A stretch of 64,000 nucleotides of DNA from Pinguiococcus pyrenoidosus. Taxonomy: Eukaryota; Sar; Pinguiophyceae; Pinguiochrysidales; Pinguiochrysidaceae. The notes under the pieces are model-generated. The model did not search any database and had not been told where the DNA came from. It saw only the letters and a list, made by a program, of their open reading frames with translations. The stretch lies in NCBI GenBank assembly GCA_019677205.1, contig JAAMXY010001270.1, forward strand, positions 1 through 64,000, written 5' to 3'. Below, piece after piece: positions 22,601 to 32,711 of this stretch (positions are counted from its first letter, which is position 1; the number at the start of each line of letters is the position of its first letter). The position numbers and the translations under genes were made by a program.

Positions 22601-25600
22601 AGTGCCAAGCGCGTTGCCGACAACTCAGCCGAGCTTGGCGCCGGCGGAGCCGCCGAGCCTCAAGCCATCAACTGGTCCGACTGCAGAACCTTCCGAGCGG
22701 CCAACTCTGAGGCCAAGCTGGAGGCCATCGCTGAGACCATCTCCTATGCCAAGTCCGAGGCCAAGCTTGAGGCCATCGCTGAGACCATCTCCTACGCCAA
22801 GTCGAGGACCGACAACGAAGCCGAGTTTGGCGCCGACAACGAAGCCGAGCTTGGCGCCGACAACGAAGCCGAGCTTGGCGCCGACATCGAAGCCGAGCCT
22901 GGCGCCGACAACGAGGCCGAGCTTGGCGCCAGCAGAGTCACCGAGCTTGGCGCCATCGGATAGTATCACCAACGCACCTTCGAGGAAACCCACCTCAATA
23001 CCCTCGCCGAGGCCGTCTGGCAAACCCAGTGAAGCGCCGGCGCCACAGCCTTCTTCAAGACCAAGCTCAGGGCCCACCGTCGCACCGAGTCCCAAACCAA
23101 GTATGTCGAGTCTCCAACCGACAGTAAGACCGACGACAAGACCGTCGGCAAGGCCAACGGAGGGCCCAAGCGGCAAGCCCAATCCGTTCCCCACGATACA
23201 GCCAACTTTGGTGCCTGTGGGCGACCCGAGCTCTCAGCCTTCGGATGGTGCAACACCAGCGCCTTCAGAAAAGCCAAGTTCTGAGCCGACGCCCGGGCCG
23301 TCGACAAGACCGACGGGGGCGCCAGCGCCGCAACCCTCACCTGCCCCGACTCCTGCTCCAACGAAGCTGCCGAGCGCAAGTCCGAGTGTGCTGACCCCGC
23401 AACCGAGTGCGACGCCTTCGGATCGACCGACAACGGGTCCCACCAAAACACCGAGTCCTAATCCGACGTCTCAGCCGAGCTTGGCGCCGGCGGAGCCGCC
23501 TAGCCTTCGACCTTCAGGTAGTCCTACCAAGGCGCCTTCGGAGCAACCCAGCCTGAGGCCATCGCCGAACCCCTCGACTGGACCAAGTGAAACCCCGACG
23601 CCGCGGCCTTCAACTGGCCCGACCTTTGCGCCGACAATTTCACCAAGTCCGAGTCCAACGCCGGTGACAAGGTCACCCAGCGACGCGCCATCGGAGCCGC
23701 CGACCAAGGACCCAACACAGGCACCGAACGCGTCTCCGACGTCTAAGCCGAGCTTGGCGCCGACGGAGCCGCCTAGCCTTCGACCTTCAGGTAGTCCTAC
23801 CAAGGCGCCTTCGGAGCATCCCAGCCTGAGGCCATCGCCGAACCCCTCCACTGGACCAAGTGAAACCCCGACGCCACGGCCTTCAACTGGACCGACCTTT
23901 GCGCCTACAATTTCACCAAGCCCGAGTCCAACGCCGGTGACAAGGTCACCCAGCGACGCGCCATCGAAGCCGCCGACAAAGGACCCAACACAGACACCGA
24001 ACGCGTTTCCGACGTCTCAGCCGAGCTTGGCGCCGGCTGGGCCACCGAGCGTCCGACCGTCGGCAGGGCCTACGCATGCGCCGTCTGGTAGGCCGAGTAC
24101 GAGACCTTCGCCAACGCCATCTGCGGGACCCACTCGGACGCCAACGCCAGTACCTTCAGCTGGACCGAGCCCTGGATCGAGCGCGTCGCCAAGCGTGAGC
24201 GCAACCTTGAGACCAAGCCAGGTGCAGACGGAGGCGCCCAGCGACGTTGTTAGTCTATCTCCCACGGGCGCTTTGACGGCGAACCCCAGCATAGATCCAA
24301 CATCCAGACCAGATGAGCCGCCCACATCAATGCCAAGCCCCGTTACGTTTGATACGCCCGGGCCCCCGTCAACTTCACCAAGTCGTGCGTCGACGATTCA
24401 ACCGACTGCGGACCGGTCGGATCCAAGCGACGCGCCATCGTCTGTTCAGCCATCGGTGGGACCTTCGAAAGGTCCCACCTCAGGGCCGCTGGCGACCTCT
24501 AGTCCATCCGTCGGCTCCACTCTTGGTCCCACTACGATGATGCCGACGACAAGTCCATCGGCACGGAGCCCGACGCTAGCTCCGACCCCGAGTCTGACGT
24601 CAACTCCGACACCGAATCCGACGGCCGCTCCGGAACCGAGCCCGACGTCAACGCCGAGCGACCAACCGACGTTGGGGATTCCACCGACGGGGTCCATCGC
24701 GCCATCGCCATGGCCATCGCCATCGCCGACGCCCAGTCCGGTCACCGAGGCGCCCATCAGCTCGCAAGGCCCGCGCGTGGTGGCATCGCTGGAGGCCGGC
24801 GACTTCTCCGGCGACGGCTCGGAGATCTTGGTGTCCTTCAGTGACGCCACCGATCGCGGCGCCATCGAGGAAGATGTCTTTGCTTGTAGCGAAGTGTTCG
24901 AGGGCGACAACATATCGCCCAACGATCGCTGCACATGGCTCACCCCCAGCATCGTGCGCTACTTGCCAACCACGCTGGTACCCGGCGACCGCATCTCCGT
25001 AAGATCCGGCCGGCTGCAAAGCGCGGGCGGCGCCGGGGTGGACGTGGAAGTGCAGAGACAGAGTCGTATGGACGGTGCCTCCTCAAGAAACGTCGTGGGC
25101 GAAGTGGTGTTGGCGCCGCCGTCAGAACCTTCGCCGCCTGGCTTGGTGCTGGAGTATGACGACGTGGTGAGCCAATGCGACGCCACCGCCGTCATCGATA
25201 TCTCCCAGAGCTTCAACACTGGCGGCCGACCGCTGGCGTCGGTGACTTGGGATTTGGCATCGTTGACCTCGACTCCAGCAACGAAGTTGCGCGAGGCGCT
25301 CGCGACGGCGTCCGCGACCAGCGCCACCCTTGTGACCTTCGATACCCAGGAGCTGCAGGCCAACGAGACGTATTTGGTGCTCGTCGAAGCAGTCAACTTC
25401 GTGGGCGGCTCCGCCACGTCCAGCGCCGAATTCCGCGTCCAGGACCAAGGTCGGCCCAAGGTCGCGATTCGTGGGCCGAAAGACCTTCGCATCTCGCCAG
25501 CGACGCCTCTGGTGCTGCGTGCGCAAGAGGGACGCGGATGCACCGCAGACGCCGGAGACGTCGTGAGTGGCGGCTGGGTGGAGAGCAGCGGACGCTTAAG

Positions 25601-28600
25601 CGCCGCGGACCTGAGTGCGTTGGACGAATCCGACCGACCCAACACGCTCCGCATTTCCCCCTATCGTCTCAACGCTTCCAGTCAGTACACCTTTACCTAC
25701 ACGTCGCGTGGCGCGTCAGAGACGTCGGCCTCGGTTGATGTGCTGGTAGAGGACGCGGACTTGGTACTTGATATGGTGGCCTGCAACGCCACCGCACCAT
25801 CAGGAGGTTCTCACACAATTAGCGCCGACTTCTCCTTCGACGGGCGGCTGGGGTCGGAGGTGTTGGCGGAGGCCGCCGGAATGAACTTCACCTACGTCCT
25901 GAGCGCCAATGGCTCAGACAGCTGCCAAGCGCTGGACGAGGAAGTGGTTGAAGGCTTTCAAGCGACCATCGACACCACCTCGTACGAAAACTGCACCGTG
26001 TTCGTCAGCGTCACTGCGACAAGCGGGGAACGCACGGCGGAGGCCCTTTGCGTCGTGGGGGTGCCAGTGGAGCCCGTGCCGCGGATCGACGCGTATCGAG
26101 ACACCATCGGGAGAACCAACCCTGACGAGCGTCTCGTGGTTCGCGGTCGCATCTTGCAAAGCGCGTTGGGCAGTATCTCGGCCAGATGGCGTCTAAGTGG
26201 CCTCCTCTCGGGCGGCGCCAGCCTGGAGCAGGTGACTCGCACGCCGCTTCAAACGACCATCCCGGCGTTAGACGCCAACGCCAACGCCAACGGTGTCGAC
26301 GGCGTCGATGCGAGAAGCTTCGACCTGGTGTTGGCGCCAGGAAGTCTGGTACCGCGAAGGCCGTATGTGATTCAGCTCGAGGCGGCGTTTGACGACAACC
26401 CCGACTTCAGCAGCGGTACTGCCGTCGTGAGCCTCGAGGTGGCGGTAAACGTTCCGCCTCGAGACGGTACCTTGAGTGTGGCGCCGGCGTCGGGCTTCAC
26501 CTTGCAAACAGCGTTTCGTCTTGCGACTGCCGGTTGGGTTGACGACGCCGTCGATTTGCCCCTGGCCTTCGCCTTCTTCGCGAGGAACAATCCCCTGAAC
26601 GTGGCGTTCTACGGCGACGCCGTTCTTGACGGTGCGTTGTTGCCGCCGGGGAGAGCCGTCAATGACTTCGCCGTTCGCTGTGTCGTGGTCGCCACCGATC
26701 AGCTGGGCGCGGCTGCCAACGCGGAAGCGGTGCCCACTGTAGAGTCGCTTCCTGGAGGGAATGCAGCCGATGTGGAGGAGGTGGTGCGGCAGCTGGCGGC
26801 GCAGGAGGCTGAAGACCTGACGGCAACCTTTCAGCTGCTGACGATCGCGGCGGAGGTCGCACTGCAGACAGCGGATCCGAGCGATACCACGGACATCCAG
26901 TTTCGCGCCCTGGAGCTACTGGTCGAGGCCAGCGCGTTGCTTGGAGCATCGCGCGAGAGCTTCGAAGCGGAGGTACGAGTCGAAGGCTACAGCTGAAAGG
27001 CCGAGAGAACCAGATAAACCAGATGCTTGATGCTTGATGCTTGATGCTTGATGCTTGATGCTTGATGCTTGATGCTTGATGATGATGGACCGGCACGATT
27101 GGCATCAAGAGAAGTGAAGCCTAACGACCATGTGTCTACGCAGGCCCTGACCCTACAAAACATCCTTGCGGCGAGCAGCACTACGGATGGCACACCCAGC
27201 GACGCCTCTCTGTTCATGAACGAGGCCGTGCAGCTGCTCGGCTTGGGAGCCGCGGATGACTTGGTGGCTCGCTTGCAGGGTCGATCGAACCGCACCACCG
27301 TCCAGGTGGATCTTTTGGCGTCCACGGAGACCGCCATCATGTCTTCGCTCAGTCTGCTGCTGCAGAGCACTCTTCGCAATGACGCAGCGGACTCGAGGGA
27401 AGTGCAGCGCCTGGTGTCGACATTGCAACGAATCCGTGGAAACTCTCTCGTCGCTGGGGAGGCGGCAAGGCGCGTGGCCACCGCGGAGATCTCGACGCTG
27501 ACGGCGATCGATCGCCTCTTCGACGACGACACCAACAGGAGCATCAGTTTGGACGGCGAGGTGCTGCTGAGCCCAGCGGCTCTCGCGAGCATCGATGGGC
27601 CGAGCGGAGGCGACTTCTTGTTAGCTAGCGCCGAGTACAGCTCGTCGCTATCCGTCTTTAGCGACGCCAGCGTGGTGAGTTCCTGCGTCGGACGCATTCC
27701 AGCAAAGTCTGTATCTAGACCGGGCGACGAAGGAGTGTCTGTTGACCGCGGATAACGAATCGCCTTTCCTGCAGACGCCGTATCAGCTGCCCACCATGGA
27801 TGTAACGGCCAATTACTCGGCGTCGCGAACGCGGCGCGTGTCCATCTCGGCGGGCCTGGACTTCAGCGTGGGTGCGTTTGACGCTGCGATGACCACGCAG
27901 CATGAGCTGCTGGAGGAGCTGTCCAGCGTCGACGTCTCTCGCGACTCGTCCTTCGTCTTCTTGTGTGACGGGGACGCCGCACAGGTGTTTCTCCACGAGT
28001 GCCCGAGCGGTCAAGTCATTCGTTTCGAGTGCCAAGTGGGGAATCCCACCGTCACCAACGGAGAGTGTGAGGAGCAGCGCTTCTCCTGCGTGGCCTACGA
28101 CCCAGGTCTGGGCCGGTATGTGGAGAGAGCTGGCTGCGTCGCCGTGGTGACGCAGAGCTCCAACCCATTTGACGAGCCTCGTGTCGACTGCGTCTGCTCT
28201 TCGGCGTCCGACGGCGGAGGCCGCAGGACTCGGCGCCTTACGACGCAGAATCCCCAGGCCGCCGCTCGCAATGACGGCACGGACTTCGCAGACGACGATG
28301 GCGTCCAGACGACCGACATCGACACTGCGTCGCTCTTCAGCACCTGGGGCACCACCTTCCTGGCCACCACCACGGTGCAGAACGCCACGGTGTCCACGGA
28401 CGCCGCGATCCCTCTGGCCACCATGGCCGCCCTGCTGGCGCTGCTGTCTTTCCTGGCCGTTGTTGGCGCTCGCAAGGACGCGCGGGAGCGCGAGCAGGCG
28501 TGGATGGGCGCCAGAGATGTGGCGTTTGAGTCGCGTTTTGAGCCGGAGGAGCAGAGCGCTAACCCGAACCTCTGGTACGGTCTGTTGCTCTTCCAGCCTG

Positions 28601-30744
28601 ACGCCCTCGCTGCGCACGAGGAGATGCCTCTGGCGCAGTGGCTGTGGCAGGAGATCCAGGCGCATCACGAGTACGTCCAGGCGTTCTCGCTGCTGCCCGG
28701 CAATCCCTCTCGACTGGTGCGCGTGGTGAAGTTGACCGCCTTGCTGCTGACGCTCATGATGCTGGACGCGTCGTTCTTCGTGGTGCTGTTCAGCGACGCC
28801 GACGACGACTTCTGCGCAGAGCGCAACTTCACCAGCGAAGAAGAGTGCGAAGACGCGCGGCATCCGCTCAACGCCGACGCCTCCCGATGTCACTTCGACG
28901 CGCAGACGCGCCAGTGCGACGTAGTGGAGGCGCAAGTCACCGTGCGCAACGTGGTGCTGGTGTCGCTGCTGGTCGTGGCGCTGGCCAAGCCCATCGAGAA
29001 GCTGCTGCTGCTGCTGGTGCACACCTACCTAGTCCGAGACCTGCGAGAGACCGCCAGCGACAGATACGCCGAGCGCCAGCAGCAACAAGAGGAGCGCCAG
29101 CGCCGCCGCGTGCAGGAGCTGTACGAGCTGGAGCTGGAGCGCCTGGAAGACGCGCCGCAGCTGCGTCAGCGCCGCTGGCGCTGCGTCTCCGTCCACTCCT
29201 TCTGGGCCTTTCCGTTGCGCCAGCAGCTGCACCACAGCGCCGCAGAGGCGGTGGACCTCGAGTTCCGCCTGCGCGAGGAAGAAACCCAGCTGAGGAACCT
29301 TACATCCCGCGCCAGCGACACCGACGCGCTGGCGCTCCAGAAGCGCCGGGTGGCGCTGGTGAAAGTGGGCATTCGCGACAATTTGGCGCGCGTGGGCCGA
29401 ATGTTTTTCAAACGCTACACGCGCTTGACGCGACACACGCTGCTGCCGCGACACCAGAAGCTGGGCGCCGCGCTGCTGTTGGGCCTGTACATGCTCTTCT
29501 GCGTGTATTGGATAGGCGCGTTCGCCTTCCGGTACAGCCGGGCGCTGGCCACGCTGTGGTTGGTGGCCTTCCTGGCGGCGCTGGCGCAGGACGTGCTGTT
29601 GTACATCCCCATGAGCATCGTGCTGCAGCAGCTCTTGTTACCGTCGCTGATCCGCAATCGCGTTATGCTGCAGCAGCTGGAGAAGCAGCGCGCCACGAGT
29701 ACCTTGGCCATTTTGGCGCGCCACAACCCAGATCTGCTGGAATTGGTACCCGGTCTCGACGACTTGGTGCCCTTCGTTAAAGCGCTGTGGTGGGATGAGC
29801 GACGCCGCCCGCACAGTCCTCTCAAGCGAGCGCAGCAGCGTCTCTCGGAGGAACTGCGCCGCAAACCTCTGCACCAGCTCGTGCTCCCGGCGCCATTGGA
29901 GTCGCGGATCGGCGACACGTCCGGCTCAAGTCCCTGGGAGAGCGCGCGGCTCCTGAGTCGCGACGCCTCGCTGCGCTCGGCGCTGTCCCCATCCAGCAGG
30001 GGGACGCCCAACGCACGAGCGGGCGCAAAGGCCACGCGGGCGGAGGCCATGGAGGCTCTCGCCGCGCCGAGGTCGCGCCGGAGCTCCCGCGCGCAGACGG
30101 CTCCCAGGCCGGACGAGAAGGACGACACCGACTTTCCCGCCCAGCAGCTTTTCAAACCGGAGCCGGGCGACCTGGCCTCCGACGACGATGGTGGCGCCGA
30201 CGCCGATGGTGACGCCGACGCCGATGGCGACGCTGACGCTGATGTTGAGTGGCTGATGCCCAGTGGCATGTCGGCCTACGACAAGTTTGAGCGGCGCTCC
30301 GACGCCAGCGTGGAAGCGGGGCGCTCGCTGGGGCGCGCGAGCTACACATTGCCTTTTGCCATGGCGGCGCAAGCGGAGCACGGCACGCCGTCGTATCGTC
30401 GGCCCCGGCCCATCGCTCGCGAGCTCATCGTTGTTGGCGACGCTTACGACACTCTCGTGGACTTCGGTGTCGCCGGCAAAGTGCTGTTGGCGCTTTTCTA
30501 CGTGGTGTTCGCAGTGCTGCTGCTGTTGCCGGAGGAGCTGCAGGTGTTGATTGTGGAGCAGATCATGCCTTGGTCCTGTGGCCTCTTCGTCCTCTATGTG
30601 GACCTGAATATCGAGTCGGACATCGGAGAGCTCGTGGTGGAAGTGCTGGTCATTCTGCTGGTGTTGGCGCTAGTCCTGGGCTTCATCGGCTTCCTGGAGA
30701 AGCGCGCAGCGCGCACGGTGGAGCGCATCCGAGCCGGGTTGTAG
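19620..30744 (+). CDS. Giant Pro/Ser/Thr-repeat, REJ-like multi-pass membrane protein
   Basis: Spliced model: 19620-26972, 27144-27674, 27775-30744, giving 3617 residues. A signal peptide (about 1-28) is followed by two lamin-tail-like modules (about 30-195 and 218-390), each with an FNGG..D.LDL strand and an S-x-E-x-S-C-E-W ending. Residues about 420-1710 are PSxxPT repeats, a probable O-glycosylated stalk. Residues about 1715-2630 form beta-rich repeats resembling the REJ region of polycystin-1. A Cys-rich module with ECPSGQ and QRFSCVAYDP sits where polycystins have their proteolysis site. Membrane helices start near 2841, 2947, 3018, 3191, 3219, 3531 and 3582, with an Asp/Ala-rich cytoplasmic insert near 3430. 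It is likely a cell-surface adhesion or mechanosensory protein. Polycystin kinship is inferred from architecture only. Confidence 0.82.
22807..22933 (+). repeat. 24-bp tandem array coding PSLAPTTK
   Basis: Five near-perfect copies of a 24-bp unit (ccgacaacgaagccgagctt plus ggcg) in phase with the reading frame, each encoding one eight-residue PSLAPTTK/S unit of the stalk. Recent in-frame expansion is the simplest reading. Confidence 0.9.
23479..24021 (+). repeat. 273-bp tandem duplication in the stalk
   Basis: The sequence starting tagccttcgaccttcagg at 23501 recurs at 23774, an offset of exactly 273 bp (91 codons), with only scattered differences over the unit. A third, diverged copy begins near 24010. 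The duplication keeps frame and lengthens the Pro/Ser/Thr stalk by 91 residues. Confidence 0.88.
27023..27078 (+). repeat. ATGCTTG heptamer x8 in an intron
   Basis: Eight perfect copies of the heptamer ATGCTTG inside the 171-bp intron 26973-27143 of the giant gene. Being in an intron, copy-number change would be silent at the protein level. Confidence 0.95.
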
Positions 30745-31317
30745 CTGCATTTCAACGCAGGCTCCAGCGAGGTGCGAAGGTGGATGGTCTCGGGGCTTCG
30801 GCCCTTGTCGACGACAACTAGCGCTCGACCAAAAATGGATGGAATGCTTGTTGCCTTGTCTCTGCTTGCATTGGCTTAGCTTGTCTTGGGACTCGCTGGA
30901 CTTGAAGGCTGCGCCGACGTGCATCTTTCATCCGCTTGGGTTGCCCTTCTCGCCGTATTTTATTTTTATTACTGGAGTTTGTAAAAACAAATTGACTTTA
31001 TAAATTGACTGCGAATGATGTTAGCCTGATGTTTGGCCTATACTCTGAGTAACCTGTAAAATAATAATAAATATACATTAGTAAAACAGTATATATTATA
31101 AATACTATACAACAAAATATTATCATCCAATTACTTTGCGCCAAGGAACGGTGACAGGAAGTTTCATTGTCCTTAAAATTTATCATTATGATATATATTA
31201 AAAATATTTTAAAATGTATATTCTGAAATCCACAGAACATCAGGAAGAACTCGGTGGGTTTCGCTGCGCGACGCCACGAAGTTTCACACCGCCTTGCGCG
31301 AGTTTTGAACGCGCACT
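30745..31317. other. AT-rich intergenic spacer
   Basis: About 570 bp between the giant gene and the UFD1 gene. From about 30950 to 31240 the base composition is strongly AT-rich (runs of ata/tat), unlike anything in the flanking genes. It probably holds the terminator of one gene and the promoter of the next. No ORF, tRNA or inverted-repeat element was recognised. Confidence 0.55.
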
Positions 31318-32675
31318 ATGGAGCTGGGAGACATACTGGGCGGCTACGGCGGCTTCCGCATGAATGGCCACTTGGGCATGGGTACGTCCGCTCTCCACCT
31401 CTCGTTCTCTGCCTTCCGCTGCCGGAGCCGCACGACGTTTCGGCGTAAGATACCTGAAAGACTGCCGTCCTTACCTTGCGGTCTCCACTGTATCACCGTA
31501 GGGAACCCGAACGCCGAGTTTCGTGAGCAGTACCACTGCTTTAGTATGGCGGTGATTGGCAGAAGTCACCTGGAGCAGGGAGATAAGATGCTGCTGCCGC
31601 CGTCGGCCCTGGACACTCTCGCCAGACTGAACGTGGAGTGGCCCATGCTGTTCAACGTGACCAACGAGGCCAGCGGAAAGAGCACGCACTGCGGAGTGCT
31701 GGAGTTCAGCGCCGAAGAAGGTAGCCTGGCCGAAGACCGCCTGTGCGCCCGCAAGTCTGACGCCGTAACGCCGCGTCTCGCGGCCCCTTCAGGCAAATGC
31801 CACCTGCCGTACTGGGTCATGCAGAATCTGCTCGCCTCGGAGGGCTCGCTGATCAGCATCAGGAACGTGAGCCTGCCGAAGGCCACCTTCGTCAAGTTCC
31901 AGCCGCAGCATGTGGACTTCTTGGACATCTCCGACCCGAGGGCAGTGCTGGAGTACACCCTGCGGAGCTACTCGTGCCTGACTCTGGGTGACCACATCTG
32001 CGTACCCTACAACGACAAGAATTACTACTTGGAGGTCAAGGAGCTGCAGCCGGCAGAGGCCGCCTCCATCATAGAGACCGACTGCAACGTCGACTTCGAA
32101 GCCCCCGTGGGATACCAGGAGCCAGCCTCGCAGAACGGGAACGGCTCGTCAGGCATGGGCGCGGCTGGCCTACCGATCCCGGCGCCACAGGTAAGAAAAG
32201 GAACTCTGCTTGTGTGTTGCTGCGTTGCTCTCGTTGGAGGGGCGGGAAAGGAGGGAGGGAGGAGGGAGGGAGGAGGAGGGAGGAGGATTCAATGGAGACA
32301 GCCGCCAAGACGAGCCGTGGTTGCAGCTGAGCATTCTTTTTCCGTCCCGTCATTCCACAGACCGCCCGTGCTGCCCCTCCGGAAGCGGAGGAGGAGAAGC
32401 CTGATTTTGAAGCCTTCGAGGGCTCTGGCCAGCGCCTAGATGGAAAGCCGAGCCCAGTGAAGCCCAGCGCGAAGCACGATGGCGACCAGAAAGATGAAGC
32501 AAAGGGGGCTCCGGCGCCAGCACCTGCGCCAAGTGGACAGAGCGGTGGCAGCGCAGCTGTCGCTCCGCGGAAACCGAGATACATGGGGCGAGGCAGAGGG
32601 GGCGGCGCGTCGAAATGGGCGTCCAGGAAGCCGACGACGCAGGCGTTCGCTGGCCAAGGCCGCACACTGAAATGA
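31318..32675 (+). CDS. UFD1: UFD1, Cdc48/p97 cofactor in ubiquitin-dependent degradation
   Basis: Spliced model: 31318-31381, 31502-31720, 31793-32190, 32361-32675, giving 331 residues. UFD1 partners NPL4 to bring ubiquitinated substrates to the Cdc48/p97 ATPase, for example in ER-associated degradation. The double-psi barrel N-domain is clear: FREQYHCFSMAVIG, GDKMLLPPSALDTLARLN, GVLEFSAEEG, LPYWVMQNLL, VSLPKATFVKFQPQ, FLDISDPRAVLEYTLRSYSCLT. The Lys/Pro/Ala-rich C-terminal tail ends in a Gly/Arg patch (MGRGRGGGASKW) and lacks an obvious conserved FxGxGxxL-type end. Length is typical of the family. Algae with complex plastids often carry a second, plastid-derived copy of this machinery; this copy has no targeting leader, so it looks like the host form. 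Confidence 0.93.
32237..32290 (+). repeat. GGGAGG-rich run in UFD1 intron 3
   Basis: A run of ggagg/gggagg units within the 170-bp intron 32191-32360. It is purely purine on the plus strand, with possible G-quadruplex potential. Confidence 0.7.
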
Positions 32676-32711
32676 AATCTTTGAGATTCCTGCGCTGTTG
32701 CCAGCACCGCC

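Noticed and set aside
20831-23851. Several long Gly/Leu/Val-rich frames on the minus strand
   Set aside because: They are the reverse complement of the PSxxPT repeat, which reads as GLxxGxxxG. The plus-strand protein has a signal peptide, flanking domains and consistent splicing.
27715-29022. 435-codon His/Gln/Arg-rich frame on the minus strand
   Set aside because: Antisense of the third exon of the giant membrane protein.
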